Shown here piece after piece: positions 10,208 to 20,894 of a stretch of 64,000 nt of DNA. The translations under genes were made by a program, and so were the position numbers. Source of the stretch: Brienomyrus brachyistius. Taxonomy: Eukaryota; Chordata; Actinopteri; Osteoglossiformes; Mormyridae. The notes under the pieces were generated by a model that was not told where the DNA came from, did not search any database, and saw nothing but the letters and a program-made list of their open reading frames with translations. The DNA lies in assembly GCF_023856365.1 (NCBI RefSeq), contig NW_026042727.1, positions 46,457 through 110,456 on the forward strand. The letters run 5' to 3'. The stretch's first letter is position 1. Every line of letters begins with the position of its first letter.

Positions 10208-11200
10208 CCCCCTGCGGCCCCAGAGCCCGAGCAGCCGTCTCCGCTGCCTGCAGCTACCGCGCCCACGTCCGAGGCGCTTTCCCTGCCTGCAGCTCCCGGG
10301 CAGGCGCTCCCTCTGCAGCCTGCAGCTCCAGTCCCTGGCCCCACTCCAGTCCCTTCTCCCCCTGTGACTCTGGTACCCTCACCCCGACGAGCCCGACCCC
10401 GGCCGCAGGTCCTTATGTCTGTGTCCCATAAGGGGAGAGGACACAGACGCACGGCTGGGGTCCCACCCGCCCAGCCCCCTGGCTCGCCCTCCCTCGCCGG
10501 CGCTAGGGCTTGGTCGGCACCTGCGGGTCCTGGCCCTCCGGGTCGGCTGTCGTCTGCGGGTCCCCCTCCGCGGCCTCGTCGCCCTGCCTCGGTCCCTCCT
10601 CCGGCGTCTTATCGGTTGCCTGCGGGCCCCCCCGACGGCGGCTCCTCATTCGCCTGCTGGTCCTCCCGCTCTGGCGTGTCGGAGGACGTCGCCGTCTGCT
10701 GCGGCTCCCCCTCTCTCCTTGCCCTCGCCAGGGTCCCTTCCAGCTCCTTCGTCCCCTTCCCTGGTTTCCCCTCCGACTCCCTCCTTCGTCCCTGCGTCTG
10801 TCCCTCACCCCGTCTCCTCGGCCCCTCCGGCTCCGGCCTCCCGGCCGCCTGCAGCCCTTCCGGCTGCCTCCCGTCGCCCGCTGGGTCTCCCTCGGGCTCC
10901 TCTTGGTTCCCCCTCCTTCTCTCCCTGGCCTCCCGTCTTTGTCCCTCCTGCCTCTGCTCCCCCTCGCTTTGTTCCTCCTGTCTCTGTCCCTCCTCTCTTT
11001 GTCCCTCGTCCCTCTGGCTTCTGCTCCTCTTTCCCCGATGTTCCCTTCGTTCACTCCCGGTCCTTTTGTCCTGCCTGTTCCCTCCGTGTCCCCCTTTCTG
11101 ATCTGTTTCTCTGCCTTTCCTGTCTTATGTCAAGTCTTGTCCTGGCTCCTTCCCCTGTGCCAGTTCTGTCTGTCCGTTCTGTTCCCTGTCCCTCATTAAT
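10205..11200 (+). other. GC-rich, proline-rich block, probably retroelement-derived
   Basis: About 1 kb of strongly C-rich, CpG-containing DNA sits in AT-rich surroundings. A 298-residue frame (10205-11101) is dominated by proline, alanine, serine and leucine (MPPAAPEPEQPSPLPAATAP at its start) with no recognisable domain. Long frames are open in several frames and on both strands, as compositional bias produces, so translation is not implied. The block is followed by an LTR-like segment, so it may be the internal 3' region of an LTR retrotransposon. A CpG-island-like or structural role cannot be excluded. Confidence 0.45.
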
Positions 11201-11225
11201 GAGGTTTTATATAGATATACATATA

Positions 11226-11440
11226 TGCCCGGCTTGTCCGCTCCTCGTGTGTGCCACGCCCCCTGATTACCCACGTGTGCTTCCCTGATCGTCTCCTGCT
11301 TTGCCCGATTACTTTGATTAGTCATGACCTATTTTAAGTCCTGGTCTTACCTGTTTGCCCTGTCCGTCATTGTAGTTTGTCAATGCCTGCGTTCCGTCCT
11401 GCTCTACCCGCTCCGTTTCCCCGATTAAAGACCCGTTTTC
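11226..11440 (+). mobile_element. LTR-like segment (same family as 62120-62396), truncated
   Basis: GCCCGGCTTGTCCGCTCCTC, GTGTGCCACGCCCCCTGATT and ACCCACGTG match the solo LTR at 62120-62396. A later ATTAAAGACCCGTTTT parallels ATTAAACTCCCGTTTT there. The terminal TGTCA and TGACA are both missing, so the copy is cut at both ends. Confidence 0.6.
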
Positions 11441-11477
11441 ACAAACACAAAAAAAACTATATGTATACATATACATA

Positions 11478-12649
11478 CACTGAACAAAAATATAAACGCA
11501 ACACTTTTGTTTTTTGCTCCCATTTTTCATGAGATGGACTTAAAGATCTACAATTCATTCCAGATACACAATATTACCATTTCTCTCAAACATTTCTCAC
11601 AAATCAGTCTAAATGTGTGATAGTGAGCACTTCTGCTTTGCTGAGATAATCCATCCCACCTCACAGGTGTGCCACATCAAGATGCTGATCTGACATCATG
11701 GGTAGTGCACAGGTGTACCTTATACTGCCCACAATAAAAGGCCACCCTGGAATGTGCAGTTTTGTCTCACAGCAAAATGCCACAGATGCCACAAGCATTG
11801 AGGGAGCGTGCAATTGGCATGCTGACAGCAGGAATGTCAACCAGATCTGTTGCTCGTGCATTGAATGTTCATTTCTCAACCATAAGCCGTCTCCAAAGGC
11901 GTTTCAGAGAATATGGCAGTACATCCAACCGGCCTCACAACCGCAGACCACGTGTAACCACACCAGCCCAGGACCTCCACATCCAGCAGGTTCACCTCCA
12001 AGATCGTCTGAGACCAGCCACTCAGACAGATGATGCACGGCCCCATGTTGCAAGGATCTGTACACAGTTCTTGGAAGCTGAAAATGTCCCAGTTCTTGCA
12101 TGGCCAGCATACTCACCGGACATGTCACCCGTTGAGCATGTTTGGGATGTGCTTGACCGGCGTATACGACAGCGTGTACCAGTTCCCACTAATATCCAAC
12201 AACTTCGCACAGCCATTGAAGAGGAGTGGACCAACATTCCACAGGCCACAATTGACAATCTGATAAACTCTATGCGAAGAAGATGTGTTGCATTGTATGA
12301 GGCAAATGGTGGTCACACCAGATACTGACCGGTTCTGAGTCCCCAGACCCCCAATAAAGCAAAAAACTGCACATTCCAGGGTGGCCTTTTATTGTGGGCA
12401 GTATAAGGTACACCTGTGCACTACCCATGATGTCAGATCAGCATCTTGATGTGGCACACCTGTGAGGTGGGATGGATTATCTCCAGCAAAGCAGAAGTGC
12501 TCACTATCACACATTTAGACTGATTTGTGAGAAATGTTTGAGAGAAATGGTAATATTGTGTATCTGGAATGAATTGTAGGTCTTTAAGTCCATCTCATGA
12601 AAAATGGGAGCAGAAACAAGAGTGTTGCGTTTATATTTTTGTTCAGTAT
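11478..12649 (+). mobile_element. Tc1-like transposon with ~290-bp inverted repeats, internally deleted
   Basis: Terminal inverted repeats start CACTGAACAAAAATATAAAC and extend about 290 bases (11478-11767 and about 12362-12649). Both ends are flanked by TA (11476-11477 and 12650-12651), the Tc1/mariner target duplication. It is inserted in the AT tract of one 248-bp array unit. The ends look intact, but the transposase lacks its middle, so the copy could move only with a transposase supplied in trans. Confidence 0.93.
11762..12328 (+). pseudogene. Tc1-like transposase, central catalytic region deleted
   Basis: The frame is 188 residues; complete Tc1 transposases have about 340. Residues 1-80 carry the paired-like DNA-binding helices (RSVARALNVHFSTISRLQRR, then a basic GRPR-type hinge, here RRPRVTT). 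Soon after residue 85 the frame jumps to TDDARPHVARICTQFLEAEN and then PAYSPDMSPVEHVWDVLDRR, the C-terminal part of the DDE domain. The segment with the first catalytic aspartate is gone. The second region reads DDARPH, where most relatives have DNARPH, and the final glutamate (PVEHVW) is present. The protein could at most bind DNA. The same C-terminal half survives in the three fragments in the large tandem units. Confidence 0.9.
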
Positions 12650-12854
12650 ATATATTTATGGGTGTATCGAGACTAGATGGTCAGTATGGATAACTAAGGT
12701 GCACTAAAACTGGGTGAGCAGGCAAGGCATGTCACCCAGGTTGTGTGACAATTATTTTATATAAATGTATATATGTATATATATATTCCATCCACCATCC
12801 CTCCTTTACGGAGAACTGCGTTATTTTTATTGTCCATTACGAAAAAAATAAAAA

Positions 12855-12891
<37 letters not shown>

Positions 12892-13554
12892 TATTTATGG
12901 GTGTATCGAGACTAGTTGGTCATTATGGATAACTAAGTTGCACTAAAATTGGGTGAGCAGGCAAAGCATGTCACCCAGGTTGTGTGACAATTATTTTATA
13001 TATATGTATGTATATATTCCATCCACCATCCCTCCTTTACGGAGAACTGCGTTATTTTTCTTTTCTATTGCTAATAAAAAAAACTATATATATGTACATA
13101 TATATATATATATATATATATGGGTGTATCGAGACTAGATGGTCAGTATGGATAACTAAGGTGCACTAAAATTGGGTGAGCAGGCAAGGCATGTCACCCA
13201 GGTTGTGTGACAATAATTTTATATATATGTATATATATATTCCATCCACTATCCCTCCTTTATGGAGAACTGCGTTATTTTTATTGTCTATTGCAAAAAA
13301 AAACACAAAAAAACTATATATATATATATATATACACATATATATTTATGGGTGTATCGAGACTAGTTGGTCATTATGGATAACTAAGGTGCACTAAAAT
13401 TGGGTGAGCAGGCAAGGCATGTCACCCCAGTTGTGTGACAATTATTTTATATAAATGTATATATATATTCCCTCCACCACCCCTCCTTTACGGAGGACTG
13501 CTTTATTTTTAATATCCATTGCGAAAAAAAAACACAAGAAAAAGAAAAAATATC

Positions 13555-13619
<65 letters not shown>

Positions 13620-13809
13620 GTGTGTCGAGACTAGATGGTCAGTATGGATAACTGAGGTGCACTAAAATTGGGTGAGCAGGCAAGGCATGTCACCCAGGTT
13701 GTGTGACAATTATTTTATATATATGCATATACATATTCCATCCACCATCCCTCCTTTATGGAGAACTGCGTTATTTTTATTGTCTATTGCAAAAAAAAAC
13801 CAGAAAAAC

Positions 13810-13841
<32 letters not shown>

Positions 13842-14261
13842 TATTCATGGGTGTATCGAGACTAGATGGTCATTATGGATAACTAAAGTGCACTAAAATT
13901 GGGTGAGCAGGCAAGGCATGTCACCCAGGTTGTGTGACAATTATTTTATATAAATGTATATATATATATATATATTCCATCCACCATCCCTCCTTTACGG
14001 AGAACTGCGTTATTTTTCTTTTCTATTGCTAATAAAAAAACTATATATATATACATATATATTTATGGGTGTATCGAGACTAGATGGTCATTATGAATAA
14101 CTAAGGTGCACTAAAATTGGGTGAGCAGGCAAGGCATGTCACCCCGGTTGTGTGACAATTATTTTATATATATATTCCATCCACCATCCCTCCTTTACGG
14201 AGGACTGCTTTATTTTTAATATCCATTGCGAAAAAAAAACACAAGAAAAAGAAAAAATATC

Positions 14262-14338
<77 letters not shown>

Positions 14339-14441
14339 GTGTGTCGAGACTAGATGGTCAGTATGGATAACTAAGGTGCACTAAAATTGGGTGAGCAGGC
14401 AAGGCATGTCACCCAGGTTGTGTGACAATTATTTTATATAA

Positions 14442-14497
<56 letters not shown>

Positions 14498-14801
14498 CAT
14501 CCACCATCCCTCCTTTACGGAGAACTGCGTTATTTTTCTTTTCTATTGCTAATAAAAAAACTATATATATGTACATATATATATATATATATATGGGTGT
14601 ATCGAGACTAGTTGGTCATTATGGATAACTAAGTTGCACTAAAATTGGGTGAGCAGGCAAGGCATGTCACCCAGGTTGTGTGACAATTATTTTATATATA
14701 TATGTATATATATATTCCCTCCACCACCCCTCCTTTACGGAGGACTGCTTTATTTTTAATATCCATTGCGAAAAAAAAACACAAGAAAAAGAAAAAATAT
14801 C

Positions 14802-14866
<65 letters not shown>

Positions 14867-14969
14867 GTGTGTCGAGACTAGATGATCAGTATGGATAACT
14901 AAAGTGCACTAAAATTGGGTGAGCAGGCAAGGCATGTCACCCAGGTTGTGTGACAATTATTTTATATAA

Positions 14970-15047
<78 letters not shown>

Positions 15048-15354
15048 CATCCACCATCCCTCCTTTACGGAGAACTGCGTTATTTTTCTTTTCTATTGCT
15101 AATAAAAAAACTATATATATGTACATATATATATATATATATATATGGGTGTATCGAGACTAGTTGGTCATTATGGATAACTAAGTTGCACTAAAATTGG
15201 GTGAGCAGGCAAGGCATGTCACCCAGGTTGTGTGACAATTATTTTATATATATATGTATATATATATTCCCTCCACCACCCCTCCTTTACGGAGGACTGC
15301 TTTATTTTTAATATCCATTGCGAAAAAAAAAACACAAGAAAAAGAAAAAATATC

Positions 15355-15427
<73 letters not shown>

Positions 15428-15616
15428 GTGTGTCGAGACTAGATGGTCAGTATGGATAACTAAGGTGCACTAAAATTGGGGTGAGCAGGCAAGGCATGTC
15501 ACCCAGGTTGTGTGACAATTATTTTATATATATGCATATACATATTCCATCCACCATCCCTCCTTTACGGAGAACTGCGTTATTTTTTATTGTCTATTGC
15601 AAAAAAAAAACAGAAA

Positions 15617-15695
<79 letters not shown>

Positions 15696-16560
15696 TATTC
15701 ATGGGTGTATCGAGACTAGATGGTCATTATGGATAACTAAAGTGCACTAAAATTGGGTGAGCAGGCAAGGCATGTCACCCAGGTTGTGTGACAATTATTT
15801 TATATAAATGTATATATATATATATATATATATTCCATCCACCATCCCTCCTTTACGGAGAACTGCGTTATTTTTCTTTTCTATTGCTAATAAAAAAACT
15901 ATATATATATGTACATATATATATATATATATATGGGTGTATCGAGACTAGTTGGTCATTATGGATAACTAAGTTGCACTAAAATTGGGTGAGCAGGCAA
16001 GGCATGTCACCCAAGTTGTGTGACAATTATTTTATATATATGTATATATATATTCCATCCACCATCCCTCCTTTATGGAGAACTGCGTTATTTTTATTGT
16101 CTATTGCAAAAAAAAAACAAAAAAAACTATATATATATACATATATATTTATGGGTGTATCGAGACTAGATGGTCATTATGAATAACTAAGGTGCACTAA
16201 AACTGGGTGAGCAGGCAAGGCATGTCACCCAGGTTGTGTGACAATTATTTTATATATATGTATATATATATTCCATCCACCATCCCTCCTTTATGGAGAA
16301 CTGCGTTATTTTTATTGTCTATTGCAAAAAAAAAAAACAAAAAAAACTATATATATATATACATATATATATATGGGTGTATCGAGACTAGAAGGTCATT
16401 ATGCATAACTAAAGTGCACTAAAATTGGGTGAGCAGGATAGGCATGTCACCCCAGTTGTGTGACAATTATTTTATATATATGTATATATATATATATATT
16501 CCCTCCACCACCCCTCCTCTACGGAGGACTGCTTTATTTTTATTTCCATTGCAAAAATAA
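12650..16560. repeat. Tandem array of ~248-bp AT-rich units, 16 copies
   Basis: The landmark GGGTGTATCGAGACTAG (or GGGTGTGTCGAGACTAG) recurs 16 times, near 12659, 12899, 13123, 13350, 13617, 13849, 14067, 14337, 14594, 14866, 15146, 15426, 15702, 15934, 16153 and 16375. Each unit has GGGTGAGCAGGCAAGGCATG, TTGTGTGACAATTATTTTAT, a TA tract, a CCATCCACCATCCCTCC block, an A-rich tract and another TA tract. Length differences come mostly from the TA tracts. Three block types alternate: A (TTTTCTTTTCTATTGC), B (TTTATTGTCTATTGC) and C (CCCTCCACCACCCCTCC with AATATCCATTGCG). The open frames here are artefacts of TA repeats (tyrosine-isoleucine runs). Confidence 0.95.
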
Positions 16561-16770
16561 AAAATTTTAAAACACAAAAAAAAAAAAAAAACGAAAATAA
16601 TAATAATAAAAATAATTTTGAATGTGTATTCAAATAAGTTTGAATGTGTGTGAACTATATATAAATATATATATACACATGCATATACAGAAATATATAC
16701 ACACACACACATATATATATATACACACACACACACAGACACACACTCACATAAACACATACACACACTG
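16561..16770. repeat. Poly(A)-rich and TA/CA microsatellites
   Basis: A long A run with AATAAT repeats is followed by alternating TATATA and ACACAC tracts (about 16660-16770). This is simple sequence at the edge of the array. Confidence 0.85.
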
Positions 16771-16772
16771 TG

Positions 16773-17136
16773 TACAGTCTTATGCAAAGGTTTGGCACCC
16801 CTTGACAAATAACATCTTTTCAATTACAAAAGCAACAATATCAGTTAATACAGTCTCTTTAGGAACTGGGGGAAAAATACACAATATTTTCAGCAAACAT
16901 TGATGAATAGTTACTTTTTATGCCATAAATTGAACAAAATTACAAAATAAAAACATTATTATGGCACTCTGCAAAAGTTTGGGCACCCTACGTAATCAGT
17001 ACTTAGTAACACCTCCTCTGCCAGATATCACAGCTTACAAGCGCTTCTTATAGCCAGCTGAAAGGCTTTCAGTTCTTGTACTTGGGATTTTCTCACATTC
17101 TTCCTTGCAAAAGGCTTCTAGTTCTGTAATATTCTA
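16773..17136 (+). mobile_element. Tc1-like element 5' end, truncated
   Basis: TACAGTCTTATGCAAAGGTT and GGCACCCC, later TCTGCAAAAGTTTGGGCACC, CAGTACTTAGTAACACCTCC and CAGATATCACAGCTTACAAG, match the terminal region of a common fish Tc1-like family different from the one at 11478. It stops near 17136 inside the transposase region. No in-frame coding remains, and no second inverted repeat was found. Confidence 0.75.
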
Positions 17137-17660
17137 ATATATCAAGGGCTGTATTGTCAAATAGGAGATCGGCAGCATTCTCCCACCTGAGAAAACTGTA
17201 CTACAATGCCCTTGATAGTGTGTAGAAACACACTCGTCAGCTCTAGTCCTCCTGTAACAACGCAAAAGGACTGGCAACCCTCAGGTATTTATGCGTGCGA
17301 TTGTATGATAAATTCACCCTGACAGTCTCACACTTCTCTTGGTACCAACAGGTCTCATGGAATATATAAAAGGCAACTGCAACAATTATACTCGGCACTA
17401 AACATCGAGGCACGGAAATGCAGCAGAGCTTGTGTATTTCTCAGGATGCATTCTAGTAAAATGCCCGGAAAATGAGCTAAAGACATATTTCAAGGGGCAC
17501 TATATAAAACCGATGGAAATTTTACTGATTAAATAAAAGGAAAAGCATCGTTTGAAAAATCACAAATGTTTCTAAGATTCAATGCATCGCTTTTTGACCA
17601 CATCATAGCGATGAACACATCATTGTTCCTGACAATGTCCTAATACAGAAATAAAACTTT
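17137..17660. other. Unassigned DNA with two TATA motifs
   Basis: No gene recognised. On the plus strand TATATAAAAGGC (near 17365) and CACTATATAAAACC (near 17500) resemble core promoters, but only short open frames follow. The block may be a decayed LTR or MITE. Confidence 0.35.
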
Positions 17661-17771
17661 ATGTTGGTAAACTCAAAAAGCCTTCAGCTGTCACACTGGC
17701 TAACGATCTCAAACGATTATAAAGCAGCATTTTGAAAAGCGCTGTTTTAAAATAACAGATACAACACTTAC

Positions 17772-18125
17772 CTTGTCTTCTGGCCAAATGCTTTTCACGG
17801 CTTGGCACTCCAACGGTGCTGAAACGAAATTTGTATTTCCTCCTACCTCGTTGGCCCTTCAGTTCTTCTTTTCTCCCTTTGGATGTTTTTTTCCTTCTTC
17901 TTTGGATATTGTTTTTTATTTTTGTTTGTTTTTTTTTACTTTGCATGTTTTTCCTTCTTCGGATATTATTTTTTTGGCTTATTTTTTTAGACGATGTTTT
18001 TTTCGTCTTCTTTAAAAATTGATTTTTTTCGTCTTCTTTAAATATTGTTTTTTTTTTCATCCTTTTGATGTTGTTTTACGGAACAAGAGCCGTACAGTGC
18101 TACTCTATCAGGAGGTAGCGCCAAC
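17772..18125 (-). CDS. Candidate first exon encoding a lysine/arginine-rich protein
   Basis: On the minus strand an ATG at 18060 opens a frame that begins MKKKTIFKEDEKNQFLKKTK and continues with repeated KKTSSKK, RRRKN, SKKKQTK and RRRKKTSKGRK patches, then RRKYKFRFSTVGVPSREKHL. A strong donor (CAAG|GTAAGT, exon end 17772) interrupts it after about 96 residues; reading on, an unspliced frame would reach a stop at 17659. About half of the exon is repeated AAAGAAGA-type codons, so it may be expanded low-complexity DNA. A plausible promoter lies just upstream. No family recognised, and the second exon was not identified. A basic chromatin- or RNA-binding tail is possible, but this is inference. 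Confidence 0.35.
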
Positions 18126-18255
18126 TGAACGCCTTGAAGCAGTACCCAGCTCTTTTATAGGGAGCGTCAACCCGAAGTCAAGTTCTAGAACGTTGCACTC
18201 ACTTTTCATTGGTTTCCCAGCTATGCTGTCAGAATAATGTTTGCTGATTGGTCGA
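18125..18255 (-). promoter_or_regulatory. CCAAT / heat-shock-element / TATA promoter for the basic exon
   Basis: Read on the minus strand: GACCAATCAG (CCAAT, 18247-18251), AACCAATG (18208-18212), GTTCTAGAAC, a perfect head-to-head heat shock element core (18182-18191), then CCTATAAAAG (TATA, 18153-18159), with transcription expected near 18125. Spacing fits a real polymerase II promoter. The arrangement recalls histone or heat-shock genes. Confidence 0.5.
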
Positions 18256-19430
18256 AAATTTTAAAACGTACCCGAGTACTGTAAAAAAAACTCAAGATCT
18301 TGCTACCCTACGGAGCACCCATAAGGTGATTTTTTTTATACGTTATATGCAGCTATTTGTAGCAGGCCGTAATTAGACTAATCCACCCTTTGTCAATAAA
18401 GCCAACAAGAGAACAGGTTGCCCAAAGTTTGCTCAGGTACACGCCACAGCACAACCTTAAAAACACATCCAGCACAAATCACACTAGTGAATGACACAGC
18501 AAATCACAGCAATAAAAAAGACCCCTATGGGCAATCCAGCACCCAGACTACAGGTGCCAAAAGGCCCAGCCTGCCTAATAATGAACCCAAAATATACATA
18601 CAACAAAGAAAAAGACACAAACAAAAAAGAAAATAAAACTAGCCAGCTGCTCCCACTAAACCCCGCTCCCGAGGCCACTAAGCCGGCTGGCTTGATAATA
18701 CACGATACAACCTCAGATAAAACATATTAAAGCAACACCAGGGAGGTTTACAACCTGATCCTTAAAATTATCGACCCGTAATTCCACCTTGAAAACCCCT
18801 AAAGAACAGTAGTTTACCCCATGACTCACTGCCCCATTCAAACAAAAAAAAAACAGGTTTTTGGGGTAACCTTTAGGTCAGCTCTTCAAAACCAGGTATG
18901 AGGACTCTTCAGCTAATCAGTCCTCTAATTAGAAATCTAATTAGGGAGTTGCAGCGAAAACCTGCATACACACCGGCCCTTTGCGGATAAGATTGTTCAC
19001 CCCTGAAACAAGCAAACAGAAAGGCTGCTACACTGCAAATTCAATATGCCCGCCGATGCTCCCCCAAATCTATCAGGACCCTGCCTGTCTTTCCCGTGCC
19101 TGCTCCTTTGCCAATATGCCCTACCATCGGAACATGCACAGCCATCTCGCCCCGGCTATGCCTCCAGTCCGAACTGCAGTTCCTATACCTGCCTATAATT
19201 GCCTGGCTACAATCCATCCCCCAAAATGAAATTGATGACCCAACGATCACAGCTAAGAATTCTATCCCCAAACCACTGGTCTTCCTCCCCAACCGAACGA
19301 TCATTCACTGACCGTGGTAACTTATAAGGGTTGGTATGATGACCAGTGGTGGACCTCACCGAACGTTTAACTGGTCTCTACACCTCGGGGGGGACATAAC
19401 CTCCTCCATTATACGAGGCCTACTTGTGGA
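18256..19430. other. Unassigned DNA, possibly LTR-retroelement internal remnant
   Basis: No intact coding region. It includes the first copy of a 71-bp direct repeat (18725-18795). A gypsy integrase remnant follows on the minus strand, so part of this region could be that element's 3' side, but no LTR pair was defined. Confidence 0.3.
18725..18795 (+). repeat. 71-bp direct repeat, copy 1
   Basis: TATTAAAGCAACACCAGGGA, GGTTTACA and, near the end, TTCCACCTTGAAAA recur at 20054-20124 with a few differences. The two copies flank the gypsy integrase remnant. Confidence 0.8.
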
Positions 19431-19435
19431 TGCTC

Positions 19436-19990
19436 TATTGCGACCCCTCCCACCAGCCCTGTCCCCGTAAAACCACAGAGTCCTCATCCGATTCCATTTC
19501 TGTTGCCCCTGTGGGCAACCCAGACTCAGGAGACATTACCAGAACATCTTCCCCTGACATAACAACCCCCTGTGGTACTGGACGCAACTCTGTTCGGTGA
19601 ACTTGACGGACAACCCCGTCCCCCTCCATTGGAGTTGCAGAGTAAACTGCACCCTGATCTTGGGGACACCGAACTACCATATACAAACAGGCATCCCAAT
19701 GATCCTGTATTTTACCTCGAACATGGTTCCGCAAACACACCAGCTGACCTTCATCAAACCCCTAATCATTAACCAACTCATTGTGTTTCCGATTTCGTGG
19801 TGTGGCTTGTTCCTCCAACTAAGCCTTCACATACTCTTGAAGCACCTGCAAACTTTCCTGATGGTTTTGTACCCATTCCTCCAAAGGTCCACCATACTGA
19901 CTGATCCCGGCAGGAGCCTGAAGATAGTGTATCGGTAATCGAGGCTCACAGCCAGACCTTAAATAAAAAGGCATCATCCAGTCATTTGGT
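19436..19990 (-). pseudogene. Ty3/gypsy integrase C-terminal remnant
   Basis: Read on the minus strand: a PFYLRSGCEPRLPIHYLQAP segment (integrase core end), then EEWVQNHQESLQVLQEYVKA, an interruption by stops, then EGQLVCLRNHVRGKIQDHWD and VVRCPQDQGAVYSATP, ending VRQVHRTELRPVP. This order is the C-terminal part of gypsy-type integrase. It joins strands of element cDNA to the host genome in intact elements. Here the catalytic DDE residues are absent and stops interrupt the frame. Confidence 0.75.
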
Positions 19991-20053
19991 GGGGTGTAGT
20001 ATTGTAAGCTTCTCTGCTGGAGGAAGTGTGTGAAGCAAATTGTGCAAAAAAAA

Positions 20054-20124
20054 TATTAAAGCAACACCAGGGAGGTTTACATCTAGATCCTTAAAATGAT
20101 CGACCTGCAATTCCACCTTGAAAA
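20054..20124 (+). repeat. 71-bp direct repeat, copy 2
   Basis: Partner of 18725-18795, offset 1329 bases. Confidence 0.8.
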
Positions 20125-20894
20125 TCCAATTACCATATAAAGGATACAAGATGTAAAGATGACAAATGACATGGCACACATTTGTTGTTTAGACTGTTGT
20201 GTCAGGTTAATTGAAAGCTGAAGGATCTTAGTGTTTACTAGTCTAAGTAACAGAATGTCTAAACACTGTGCTTGCCTTTATGGGTTTTTAAGCAGAACAT
20301 ATAGGTATAGAAACATATTAACATTACGTTTCACGATTCACTGACTGGAGAATAGGAGAATATACACATCAATATTACTACTTAAGTTAACTAACCCTAA
20401 TCCCAACCCCTATTGGCACGGAGCCCGCCAGGGTTCAGGTGAGATATAAATCTGTAATCTGTATCAATGGTTTTGCTATCCATACCCACCCTATTAATGT
20501 TAGCTTCCCAGGGTTTCTTGTTAGACAAGCTCTGTGTCTCTCTATACCCCCATTTACTGCACGACTGATTGTCCATTTATAAAGAATCAAATAGGGTGAA
20601 GATGGTTTTAGTTTACAATTACTCTGGAAGGTGACCAGATTAAAAAAAAACTAAATACCATGCCTACGTGTATGTAATCTCCATCACAGTCCCCATTTTC
20701 CCCATAATCCTCGTTTTGATAGTGCCAATTTGTGTAATGTGAGTTTTTTTTTTTTTTTAAAAACTGTTATAGAAGAACATACTGGATGCCACATGTGTAC
20801 AATTACCCCTTTCTAATTAGTGGGGTCCGTTGTGTCAGCTACAGCCTTTACTAACATACACATAAGTATACAGTCTTACAGCACTTTTGTTTTC
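20125..20894. other. Unassigned AT-rich DNA
   Basis: No gene or repeat recognised apart from short poly(A) and poly(T) runs near 20640 and 20745. Confidence 0.4.

Noticed and set aside
10503..11288. Overlapping proline- or arginine-rich proteins on both strands
   Set aside because: High C content keeps several frames open at once; there are no domains or splice signals, and no frame is favoured.
12953..16422. Many 60-90-residue open frames in the AT-rich array
   Set aside because: They encode tyrosine-isoleucine runs from TA repeats and recur with the unit length, so they are not genes.
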